A stretch of DNA of 64,000 nt from NCBI GenBank assembly GCA_900548855.1, contig URMF01000004.1:1-64000 (forward strand), written 5' to 3'. The position numbers and the translations under genes were made by a program. Below the pieces are notes generated by a model. It was not told the origin of the DNA. It worked only from the letters and a program-made list of their open reading frames with translations, and did not search any database. Source of the DNA: an uncultured Eubacteriales bacterium. GTDB lineage: Bacteria > Bacillota > Clostridia > Lachnospirales > Lachnospiraceae. Positions 26,466-33,814 of this stretch are shown here, in pieces. Numbering within the stretch: position 1 is the stretch's first letter; the number at the start of each line of letters is the position of its first letter.

Positions 26466-26870
26466 TCAATTTAATTGAATAAATTCGGCGGCTGACATGA
26501 TTTGAGGATTTTTTAATCCGGACTCAAGAAAGTCTTTATCACCTGTCAGTATAATATCAACTTTGGCATAAAGTGCGGCACGAAAAATAGGCCGGTCATT
26601 GGCATCGCGAATCATTTCCTCAGAGGTATACGTTTCAATTGGTGTGGGGACAACTTCAAGGGTTAATAATGCCAATGATAGAAAATTATCCAAAGCCTGC
26701 AATTTTTTTGGAAATTTGCGATTGAATATTCGTCGCAATTCATCGATATTCTGTTCACATACTAATCCACGGTAAGGATAGCTGACAGCTTTTATAAATG
26801 CCTGGTAGGGTTTGCCTTTATTGCTCAATGCAGCAGAAATAAGTATATTAGTATCAATAAGAACTTTCAT
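26466..26870 (-). CDS. PIN domain toxin (putative RNase)
   Basis: A 134-residue PIN-fold ribonuclease of the type annotated 'putative toxin-antitoxin system toxin component, PIN family'. The acidic metal ligands are recognisable: D6 in MKVLIDTNILISA, E44 in the NIDELRR helix, and the two Asp blocks RDANDRPIFRAALYA and ILTGDKDFL. The start codon overlaps the stop of the antitoxin gene by 4 bp (ATGA), so the two are translationally coupled. It probably cleaves tRNA or mRNA when not bound by the antitoxin. Confidence 0.9.
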   Translation of the reverse strand: MKVLIDTNILISAALSNKGKPYQAFIKAVSYPYRGLVCEQNIDELRRIFNRKFPKKLQALDNFLSLALLTLEVVPTPIETYTSEEMIRDANDRPIFRAALYAKVDIILTGDKDFLESGLKNPQIMSAAEFIQLN

Positions 26871-27142
26871 TCAACCTCGCTCTCTGCGCGAACTTCTTTT
26901 ACTAAGTTCATCACTGCGTCATCTGTAATAAGACCTGTATTTTCAGCTTCACCAGTCATCTGAGCTTGAAGCATTTGCATGGCATATACTGCAGAATTAA
27001 TGAGCCGTACATTGCCATTTTCCACAACAAATGTTACTCGATCACCGCTTGAAATTCCAAGGATATCCCGTATATCCTTAGGAATAGTAATCTGCCCTTT
27101 TGCCATTACCTTTGCGTTATCAATAAATGTGTTTGTAGCCAT
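26867..27142 (-). CDS. AbrB/MazE/SpoVT-type antitoxin
   Basis: A 91-residue protein with an N-terminal swapped-hairpin DNA-binding domain: AKVMAKGQITIPKDIRDILGISSGDRVTF is the standard AbrB/MazE block. The C-terminal half is acidic and would wrap the PIN toxin. The 4-bp overlap with the toxin gene and the repeat-rich region between promoter and start point to autorepression. GGAGG lies upstream of the ATG. Confidence 0.9.
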   Translation of the reverse strand: MATNTFIDNAKVMAKGQITIPKDIRDILGISSGDRVTFVVENGNVRLINSAVYAMQMLQAQMTGEAENTGLITDDAVMNLVKEVRAESEVE

Positions 27143-27159
27143 AATAACACCTCCATTTT

Positions 27160-27222
27160 AGAAAGTAGGGAAAGTAGGGATTTCCCTGTTTATAGTATAT
27201 TCAATTTTAAGAAAAATATCAA
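27160..27222 (-). promoter_or_regulatory. toxin-antitoxin promoter with direct-repeat operator
   Basis: On the minus strand, TTGATA (27217-27222), a 17-nt spacer and TATACT (27194-27199) form a good sigma-A promoter. Just downstream, AGGGAAATCCCT (a palindrome) runs into two direct copies of CCCTACTTT (27161-27180). This is a likely binding site for the AbrB-type antitoxin. Confidence 0.6.
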
Positions 27223-27329
27223 TAAAAAATACAGTTCTTTTTTGATTCATGAATCAAAGAGTTACAAAAGGATAGAATTGAAATTTATACCAGGTTGCAA
27301 TTGCGCAATGCTGTATTTGCATATTGCAA

Positions 27330-27368
27330 CAAAAAATACTCCATGGAAATCCCTATACCATGGAGTAT
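27330..27368 (-). terminator. intrinsic terminator of the hemolysin III gene
   Basis: ATACTCCATGG and CCATGGAGTAT form a perfect 11-bp stem; on the minus strand it is followed by a T6 run. Confidence 0.88.
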
Positions 27369-27381
27369 TCTTCCTTCTCTA

Positions 27382-28047
27382 TTAAGCCAGATAGTGATAT
27401 ACCAGAACAAAATGACATATACTTCCTAACATGACGAAGCAGTGAAACAGCTCGTGATTGCCAAAATTCTTCCAATGAAATTTCTTTAAAAGAGGCAGCT
27501 TCAATGCGTAAATGATACCTCCCACGGTGTAAATGATGCCGCCGACTAAGAGCCACATAAAGGCGGAGGTTGATAACTCTTTCATAATTGGAGAAAATGC
27601 AAATACAACCAGCCAGCCCATTCCTATATACATAGCGGAGGACAGCCAGTGTGGACAGTTAATCCAGCATATTTTGAAAATAGAGCCGATTATAGTAATT
27701 GCCCAGACTGTTGCCAGCAGAGGAAGACCGATTCGCCTTGGCAAAACAATCAGGCAGATTGGGGTATAAGAACCAGCAATCATGACGAAAATCATGGAGT
27801 GGTCAATTTTGCGGAGCAATGTGTTTACTTTCTCTGAAATGTCAAAGGTATGGTAAATGGTACTGGCTCCATACAGGCAAATCATGCTGACAATGAATAC
27901 AACAAATGCCCCCAGATAAGAGCTGTTATCTCCATGGGCAGCCTTTATAAGCAGCGGTGTTGCAGCCAGTGCGGCAACTACCATTCCAATAAAATGTGTC
28001 AATGCACTTCCTGGGTCCTTTACCTTTTTTAATGATGATGTATGCAT
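27382..28047 (-). CDS. hemolysin III family (PAQR) membrane protein
   Basis: A 221-residue seven-helix membrane protein of the YqfA/hemolysin III (progestin-adipoQ receptor) family. Conserved polar blocks are present: DPGSALTHFIGMVVA with its His, CLYGASTIYHTFD (the SxxYH motif), LRKIDHSMIFVMIAGSYTPICL, and NHELFHCFVMLGSICHF near the C-terminus, which supplies the two zinc-binding histidines. Function in bacteria is unclear; ceramidase-like or lipid-related hydrolysis is suspected for the fold. It is monocistronic with its own terminator and borders the AT-rich locus. Confidence 0.93.
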   Translation of the reverse strand: MHTSSLKKVKDPGSALTHFIGMVVAALAATPLLIKAAHGDNSSYLGAFVVFIVSMICLYGASTIYHTFDISEKVNTLLRKIDHSMIFVMIAGSYTPICLIVLPRRIGLPLLATVWAITIIGSIFKICWINCPHWLSSAMYIGMGWLVVFAFSPIMKELSTSAFMWLLVGGIIYTVGGIIYALKLPLLKKFHWKNFGNHELFHCFVMLGSICHFVLVYHYLA

Positions 28048-28491
28048 ATAATCACAACCTTTCTAAATAAATCCTTAAAAATTTGCCATCATATAAAGTT
28101 ATAAAGATTCATAACGTAGTATTGAAAACTATGTCTTGTTGACTGTATATTACTACTTGTTATTAGAATATGCAAGTTAATTTTAAAAATAATTGTAATT
28201 TTTAACAGATTTTTATTAAGCTGCTTAGATTAAATAAAAGCTTTATATATTTATTTTTAGATAATTCATCAATGAAAATTTATCTAATAGAAATTTATTT
28301 ATTCTAAAATGTAAATTTTTTTTATAATTTAGATATATGGCGAAATAAGTTTAATTATATGAACCCTTGTATACAAGAAAATTTGTTTATTATAGGAATA
28401 TTATTTATCTTTAATTTATTCCATTTTTATTTTAAAATATAATATAAAATAGATATTTTGAAAAATGAAAAAGACTTAAACATAATTTGTA
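28048..28491. other. AT-rich intergenic region, no gene
   Basis: About 440 bp of very AT-rich sequence with no supportable open frame on either strand. It contains many near-matches to sigma-A elements and short A/T inverted repeats. Base composition shifts sharply from the hemolysin III gene, marking the left edge of the bacteriocin-type locus. Confidence 0.6.
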
Positions 28492-28520
28492 TTGACAAAT
28501 AAATTAAAAAAATATACTAT
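28492..28520 (+). promoter_or_regulatory. sigma-A promoter of the bacteriocin-type operon
   Basis: TTGACA (28492-28497), 17-nt spacer, TACTAT (28515-28520), 31 nt before the first start codon. It is the best -35 match in the region. Confidence 0.65.
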
Positions 28521-28551
28521 TATAAATAAAATTAATAAAAGGAGAAGTACA

Positions 28552-28860
28552 ATGGAAAATAAACTTTATAATGAAAAGGACGAATTAGATAAATATGATG
28601 AGAGTAATTTTGAAAATGTTAAAAAAACAAAAAAGAAATTCTGCTGGTGGTTATTTTTAATTTCGTTAATTGGGGGACTTTTAGCTATATTCTTGATTCA
28701 GATTCCGGCATTAATAGTAATTGCAATTTCGTTGGTATTAAGTTTTATATATAGAAAAAAATATTTGATATGGCCACAAATAATAGTGATTGTTCCTAAT
28801 TTAATTATGTTATTGTTTTTTATGTATACATTTTTGTCTGGTAACGTATCCAATTACTAA
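28552..28860 (+). CDS. small membrane protein, first gene of exporter operon
   Basis: A 102-residue protein starting at the ATG that follows AAAGGAGAAG; an earlier in-frame TTG lies in the promoter -35 box and is rejected. Residues 1-30 are highly charged (NEKDELDKYDESNFENVKKTKKK). Three hydrophobic segments follow (about 32-50, 52-68 and 75-95: FCWWLFLISLIGGLLAIFLI, PALIVIAISLVLSFIY, IIVIVPNLIMLLFFMYTFL). No family recognised. Size and placement fit a bacteriocin immunity protein, which is inference only. Confidence 0.75.
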   Translation: MENKLYNEKDELDKYDESNFENVKKTKKKFCWWLFLISLIGGLLAIFLIQIPALIVIAISLVLSFIYRKKYLIWPQIIVIVPNLIMLLFFMYTFLSGNVSNY

Positions 28861-28880
28861 GATATTTTAGAGTATGGTTT

Positions 28881-29756
28881 ATGCAGAAATTATATATTAT
28901 TTTTATTTTAATGGTTGTCTTGATGACAGGTTGCAATAAGGAAACAGTTGATTTAACTCAAGCAGATGTGGAGATTCTGGATAAAAAAACAGTGAAAAGG
29001 ACAGAAAATTTTCAAGGCGTTATTCGGTCGTCAGAGCCGGATTTCATTGTTACAACGGAACTGATTGATTATCCCGTAAAAGAAATAAAAGTACAAGTGG
29101 GAGATGTTGTTGAAGCAGGTGAAGTACTATGTGTATTAGATGCGCAGGGGAAAAAACTAACTGATAATCAGAGTGTAGAAATTGTTGCAACATATGGAGG
29201 AGTTGTATCAGAAATATATGCAATAGAAGGTGTACGTCCGATTGATGGAATGATAATGTCAATAACAGATGCGCAAAACTTGTGTGCAGAAATATGGATA
29301 GACGAAAAAGAAATCTCACAGGTTGAACTAGGGCAAAATGTAAGCGTATACTCGGAGGAGATAGAAGGAGTTGAAAGCTTTGGAAATGTAAATAACATAT
29401 CTCAAATAAAGGAAGAAGATGGCTTTCGGGCAGTAATATCATTGGAAAGAATGACACAGTTTAAGATAGGCATGAATATACAGGTAAAAATAGAACTGGA
29501 TACGTGGGAAAATGTATTGGCAGTACAAAAGACTGCAATACAAATAGATGAAAATGGATATTATGTATTGATTGCTAATAAAGATAAGGAAGGTACATAT
29601 ATATTGCAAAGAAGGGAAGTTTATTCAATATCAGATGGTGATACGATGTCTGTTATTAATTCCGGAGATATAAAACAAGGTGATTATCTGGTGGTAGATG
29701 CAAAAAATTATGCTGAGGATGAAAAGGTTTATATAAATATATTGAAGGGTGATTAA
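28881..29756 (+). CDS. HlyD/MacA-like adaptor lipoprotein
   Basis: A 291-residue extracytoplasmic adaptor. The signal peptide ends in a lipobox (LMTGC, Cys18), so it is a lipoprotein. VKEIKVQVGDVVEAGEVLCVLDAQGK is the first lipoyl-like half and YGGVVSEIYAIEGVRPIDGMIMSITD the second. Only a few residues separate the halves, so the helical hairpin usual in Gram-negative MacA is missing. Beta-barrel and membrane-proximal domains follow (AEIWIDEKEISQVELGQNVSVY, IGMNIQVKIEL). It probably works with the MacB-like permeases downstream. A 20-bp gap follows the small membrane protein gene. Confidence 0.85.
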   Translation: MQKLYIIFILMVVLMTGCNKETVDLTQADVEILDKKTVKRTENFQGVIRSSEPDFIVTTELIDYPVKEIKVQVGDVVEAGEVLCVLDAQGKKLTDNQSVEIVATYGGVVSEIYAIEGVRPIDGMIMSITDAQNLCAEIWIDEKEISQVELGQNVSVYSEEIEGVESFGNVNNISQIKEEDGFRAVISLERMTQFKIGMNIQVKIELDTWENVLAVQKTAIQIDENGYYVLIANKDKEGTYILQRREVYSISDGDTMSVINSGDIKQGDYLVVDAKNYAEDEKVYINILKGD

Positions 29757-29762
29757 ATTATA

Positions 29763-30710
29763 ATGAGGGAGAATAAATTAAAAATTGTGGCATTTTTAAT
29801 TCTATGCTTTTTATTATTAGCATTTTTCTGTTGTTTTATAAAATCAGAGTTTTTAACTAGAGATGATGAGACATATAAAACATCTTACGAACTAAAACAT
29901 ATGGATGTATATGATATGTTGAATATAGTCGGGATTGTAAATGCTAAAGAAGAAAAAGAGGTTCTGTTATATCAAAGAGGAATGATAGTAGATAAAGTAT
30001 ATGTAGAAAAAGGGGATTATGTGGAAAAGGGTGATATAGTATGCACCTTGGACTTGGAAAATATAAATGAACGCATAAATATTTTAAACAATATGAATAG
30101 TAATTTTTTAACAAAAGATTCTTTTTCTTATAGTGACTATGTGGATTTTGACAAAAACCAGGTAAAAGAAGAATTGGAAAAATTAAAGGAATTAAGAGAA
30201 GAGCCTTCTATCAGAGCATATTACGAAGGGGTTGTGCTTGACGTATATGCTGAACCGGGAAAATCATTGGAGAACACAAGCGTGGCAACTATTGGAATTG
30301 GTAAAATAATTAAAGCATATGCATCAGATGAGCAAATTTTATCTATTAGAAATAATATGGAAGCAAGAATTTATACAGTATCGAATGAGATTTCTCCGGT
30401 TAAGGGAAAAGTAAAAAACATAGCTTCTTTTAAGCAAGAGGACGGATATGAAATAGAGATAGAAACAGATTTAACTGATAAGTTATATCTTGGGACAACG
30501 GTAGGAGTTCAAATTGTAAAAAAATTGAAAAAGAATACTTTTGCTGTTCCTTATGACATGATAGCGAATAATAAAAAAGGATATTACATTATATATGAAG
30601 ATGGGAAGAAAGAGTATGTTAAACTAGGATTGATAACAGACTATTATATTGAAATTTTTTCTGAAGCATTAAGCGAGAATAAAATAATTGTAATGCAGTT
30701 TAATAATTAG
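29763..30710 (+). CDS. second HlyD/MacA-like adaptor, membrane anchored
   Basis: A 315-residue adaptor with an N-terminal membrane anchor (residues 8-27) and no lipobox. QRGMIVDKVYVEKGDYVEKGDIVCTLDLE and AYYEGVVLDVYAEPGKSLENTSVATIG are the two lipoyl halves. Between them lies a helical segment of about 50 residues (INERINILNNMN to VKEELEKLKEL), a short hairpin. The barrel-like end (IRNNMEARIYTVSNEI, YLGTTVGVQIV) completes the fold. The paralogue directly upstream is a lipoprotein, so the complex may use a heteromeric adaptor ring. The gap to the upstream gene is 6 bp. Confidence 0.85.
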   Translation: MRENKLKIVAFLILCFLLLAFFCCFIKSEFLTRDDETYKTSYELKHMDVYDMLNIVGIVNAKEEKEVLLYQRGMIVDKVYVEKGDYVEKGDIVCTLDLENINERINILNNMNSNFLTKDSFSYSDYVDFDKNQVKEELEKLKELREEPSIRAYYEGVVLDVYAEPGKSLENTSVATIGIGKIIKAYASDEQILSIRNNMEARIYTVSNEISPVKGKVKNIASFKQEDGYEIEIETDLTDKLYLGTTVGVQIVKKLKKNTFAVPYDMIANNKKGYYIIYEDGKKEYVKLGLITDYYIEIFSEALSENKIIVMQFNN

Positions 30711-30722
30711 GGTGAAAATATA

Positions 30723-32015
30723 ATGTTAATTGAAATTATTCTGGATGCGTTAACTGCGATCGGAACAAATCGTAAGAGAATAAAATTGTTGATATTAAGT
30801 GTTGGATTAAGTGTGTGGATGATTATGATTATATTTTCATTAAAATCAGCGGTACAGGATGTAGTATATGCCTTTTTGGCAAATGAATATGCGGTTACTC
30901 AGAGCGTAACATGTAAATTTGAACCGGAAAGCTCTGATAATTATGAATATGGACTGACTCAACATGATTTAGAACTGCTTCAAAAAAGTTTGCCAGAGTC
31001 TTGTAAAAATATTGTGGTTAAATCAGATAAAGAGCTTGCAGGCACTATACTGAATGGTAAAAGTCAGAAGGTCACGGTTAATGGTGTAAGTTACGGATAT
31101 TTTGACTGCATGAAGCTGGAGTTATTAAAGGGACGTTTTTTTGGATTACAGGATTATAGCAGGAATTATTCCTGTGTTGTAATCTCTGATATAGTGGCTG
31201 AAAATTGCTTTGGTTCTATAGATAATGCGTTAGGTTCTAAGTTGCTTTTTTTTGAAGAGGAAGGGTTATCAATAGAATTATATATTGTGGGGGTATATAG
31301 GGATAAAAATGTTAATACTGAGAAAAAAAGAGACTTATTAACACAATATAATACAATAGTATATTGTACAAATAATTTTGTTAATGACTTGGTTAAAGAG
31401 GATAATTTGAGATATAAGACATTTTATGTTGTATTAAATGATATCAGAGAAATTGAAAATGTTGCTAGCTATTTGGAAGGTTATTTGAATGATAGATTTT
31501 TAAGGGACAAAGATTGTAAGGTTAAAGTATATGGGTTAGATATTTTTAGAGAAATGTATGACATTATAGATATGATAGTAATGGTATTCATGATTCTCGT
31601 AATAATTGTATTTTTTGTCTCGGGTATCAGTATTATGAATGTGATGATGGTAAGTGTTCGAAGAAGAACCAGGGAAATAGGAATTCAAAAGGCATTAGGA
31701 GAGAAGAGTGTCTGGATTAAATTACAGTTTGTATTGGAAGCTGTTTTTATTTGTATGTTTGGCGAAATGGCAGGGCTGCTTCTGGGATATATTTCAATAT
31801 ATATACTTTCTGAAGGCTGGGAATTCCTTTTGCCACAAATGGTTTCGAAAGAAGTATATGTACTGCTTTTAGATAATGTTGAATTTATTCCGTCTGGAAA
31901 TTCTATTATAATTTCTATTATTTATTGTTTATGTACAAGTATTATATTTGGACTATTGCCGGCAAATAGAGCGGCAAACCTATTAATAGTGGATGCATTG
32001 CGCTTTAAAAATTAG
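30723..32015 (+). CDS. MacB-like ABC permease, first of two
   Basis: A 430-residue permease of the MacB/FtsX fold: one N-terminal segment (about 20-45), a large extracellular domain (45-275) and three C-terminal segments (about 280-305, 335-360, 390-412). The coupling motif MMVSVRRRTREIGIQKALGEK after the second helix is diagnostic of this family. The extracellular part looks like a MacB core domain (VTVNGVSYGYFDCMKLELLKGRFF, VVISDIVAENCFG). It is translated from ATG 12 bp after the adaptor gene. It probably pairs with the paralogue encoded next and with the ATPase at 36030. Confidence 0.9.
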   Translation: MLIEIILDALTAIGTNRKRIKLLILSVGLSVWMIMIIFSLKSAVQDVVYAFLANEYAVTQSVTCKFEPESSDNYEYGLTQHDLELLQKSLPESCKNIVVKSDKELAGTILNGKSQKVTVNGVSYGYFDCMKLELLKGRFFGLQDYSRNYSCVVISDIVAENCFGSIDNALGSKLLFFEEEGLSIELYIVGVYRDKNVNTEKKRDLLTQYNTIVYCTNNFVNDLVKEDNLRYKTFYVVLNDIREIENVASYLEGYLNDRFLRDKDCKVKVYGLDIFREMYDIIDMIVMVFMILVIIVFFVSGISIMNVMMVSVRRRTREIGIQKALGEKSVWIKLQFVLEAVFICMFGEMAGLLLGYISIYILSEGWEFLLPQMVSKEVYVLLLDNVEFIPSGNSIIISIIYCLCTSIIFGLLPANRAANLLIVDALRFKN

Positions 32016-32030
32016 AAGGGAAGACGGGTT

Positions 32031-33320
32031 TTGAGACTTATTGATATGTTTTTCGAGTCTGTTGAAAGCTTATTTAGTGATAAATTAAGGACATTTCTCT
32101 CTACATTAGGGGTTGCGATAAGTGTAAGCTCTATAATTGTTATCCAGGTTGTTGGTCATGATATGGCGGATGCAATCTCGGAAATCATGTTTAGTAAAAA
32201 GGAAGGAAATGAAGTATATATAAGCATAAGACCATCAGAAAATAATTATAATGTAGAATTTGATGAGTTGGGAAAATGTATAATTCCCGAAGATGTTTAT
32301 TTTACTGATGATTTATTATTACAATTTGAAAAAGCTGTGGATTGTGAGATGCAAAGAGTATATTCATATGATTTTATGGAGACAAAAATGAAATGTCCAA
32401 ATGGTCATGAGAGTATGGAAATGGATGTGACGGTGGTTGGATGCACACAATCATTTTTAGATAGCAACTTGGTTGAAATAGAGAGAGGACATGCATTTGA
32501 AAAGTTAGCAGAAAATGAAGGAAAACAGGTTGCAATCATATCTGATCGGTTTTCAGAATTTTATTTTGGAGATAGAAGTCCTATTGGAGAGAAATTAGTA
32601 ATAATAGATGATGATATTTTTGTCTGTCTATATATTATAGGGGTTTACCATGAAGAAGTACAAAAGGAAGCAGGAAAGGATGTTCCGACAGAAATTTATA
32701 TACCAATTGAATTTGTAAGAAATTATAACAAAATAATCAATTATATTTCTGATGAGGTGATGTATAAGGTTGCTAACGTAGCTGATTTTGAAACCTTAAG
32801 AAAAAATATTTATTCATATTTTGAAAAGTATTTTTGCAATGAGGATTGGGAAATATTTGTAGAGTTAGACATAGATGACAAGATTCGAATGAATCAGATT
32901 ATACAATATCTTGTAAGAATAGTAACTGTAATTGGTTTTTTGGCATATTTGATTGGTGGTATGTGTATTGTTAATATGATGCGGATTATTGTTGACGAAA
33001 AAATGTTAGAAATAGGGGTGAGAAAAGCTATAGGGGCAAAAAATGTAGATATTTATAAGGAGTTGTTATTAGAATCTTTTCTGCTTGTTTCTATTGGAGT
33101 ATGTTTTGGTATATTATTAGGCTGCTTGGTAGGATTTATTATAACAGTAGTATTGTCAAATGTATATCAGGAGATGTTTCGGGTGAAATATTTTTCGGTA
33201 CCATGGAAAAGTTTATGGATTTCAGTTGTTTTGGCATTTATTATAGGTCTGATGGCTGCAATTGGACCAGTTAAAAAAGTTAAAAAAATGACAGTTAGTT
33301 CTATTTTGCGAGAAAATTAG
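32031..33320 (+). CDS. MacB-like ABC permease, second of two
   Basis: A 429-residue permease paralogous to the preceding one, starting at TTG (32031) with AGAAGGGAAG upstream. The layout is the same: an N-terminal helix (LRTFLSTLGVAISVSSIIVIQVV), an extracellular domain to about residue 280 (DVTVVGCTQSFLDSNLVEIERGH, VAIISDRFSEFYFG) and three C-terminal helices. The family motif is MMRIIVDEKMLEIGVRKAIGAKN. Two different half-permeases imply a heterodimeric transporter. It ends the first operon, about 105 bp before the precursor peptide gene. Confidence 0.9.
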   Translation: MRLIDMFFESVESLFSDKLRTFLSTLGVAISVSSIIVIQVVGHDMADAISEIMFSKKEGNEVYISIRPSENNYNVEFDELGKCIIPEDVYFTDDLLLQFEKAVDCEMQRVYSYDFMETKMKCPNGHESMEMDVTVVGCTQSFLDSNLVEIERGHAFEKLAENEGKQVAIISDRFSEFYFGDRSPIGEKLVIIDDDIFVCLYIIGVYHEEVQKEAGKDVPTEIYIPIEFVRNYNKIINYISDEVMYKVANVADFETLRKNIYSYFEKYFCNEDWEIFVELDIDDKIRMNQIIQYLVRIVTVIGFLAYLIGGMCIVNMMRIIVDEKMLEIGVRKAIGAKNVDIYKELLLESFLLVSIGVCFGILLGCLVGFIITVVLSNVYQEMFRVKYFSVPWKSLWISVVLAFIIGLMAAIGPVKKVKKMTVSSILREN

Positions 33321-33426
33321 TGTGAATGCACAAATGAGATTGTGAAAAACGTCGGTTGAAAATAATATATAAATATGTTAATTTTAGTGTGTAACTTATG
33401 AAAACAATAAGAAAGGAGTAAGAAAA

Positions 33427-33672
33427 ATGAAGTCACTTAAAAAAGAAGAGATGAGGAATGTTGATGGCGGTAAGGGTTGGTATTCAAGTTATCGTTATTG
33501 CTGTAATCTGGCTAGTGGAAATTGTTGCAAAAAGTATAAGAATTCCAAAAAGAATTGGAAAAATGGAAAAGCAAAATTTAATTATTACACAGCTTATGAT
33601 TATGCAGTGAAATACTATGGTCTTTCAAACTGCTACTATTCCTGTCATGCAAAAGATGTGGCAAATTATTAA
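33427..33672 (+). CDS. double-glycine leader bacteriocin-like precursor peptide
   Basis: An 81-residue precursor. The leader MKSLKKEEMRNVDGG (15 residues) fits the double-glycine consensus at each anchor position: L at -12, E at -8, M at -7, V at -4 and GG at -2/-1. The 66-residue core begins KGWYSSYRYCC and holds six Cys (two CC pairs and two singles), 13 Tyr, 11 Lys and one His, so it is strongly cationic and aromatic, unlike class IIa pediocins (no YGNGV). No modification enzyme is encoded nearby, which suggests disulfides. AGAAAGGAG gives strong initiation. Its own terminator and the following C39 exporter support export of this peptide. Confidence 0.85.
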   Translation: MKSLKKEEMRNVDGGKGWYSSYRYCCNLASGNCCKKYKNSKKNWKNGKAKFNYYTAYDYAVKYYGLSNCYYSCHAKDVANY

Positions 33673-33682
33673 TTAAAAATAG

Positions 33683-33724
33683 AAAAGAGCTGATGTGCCA
33701 GGGAAAGGTGCGCAGCTCTTTTTC
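33683..33724 (+). terminator. intrinsic terminator after the precursor gene
   Basis: AAAAGAGCTG pairs with CAGCTCTTTT around a 19-nt loop that can pair partly (TGC with GCG/GCA), followed by T-rich sequence. It would let the peptide gene be transcribed at a higher level than the exporter. Confidence 0.8.
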
Positions 33725-33814
33725 TTTCCAATTGTTTGATGTATTATAGTAAAGGGTTGTAGAATATATAATAGTGTGAAAAAAGCATATTATATTTAAA
33801 ATGAAGGGTAAAAA

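Noticed and set aside
27294..27330. GTTGCAAT and ATTGCAAC inverted repeat with a GCGCAA core, possibly a decayed palindromic element
   Set aside because: Only 8-bp arms, and the outer TTAGG ends are missing, so the family cannot be supported.
33427..33672. Lantibiotic or sactipeptide assignment for the precursor
   Set aside because: No modification enzyme lies within the locus, and the core is not rich in Ser/Thr.
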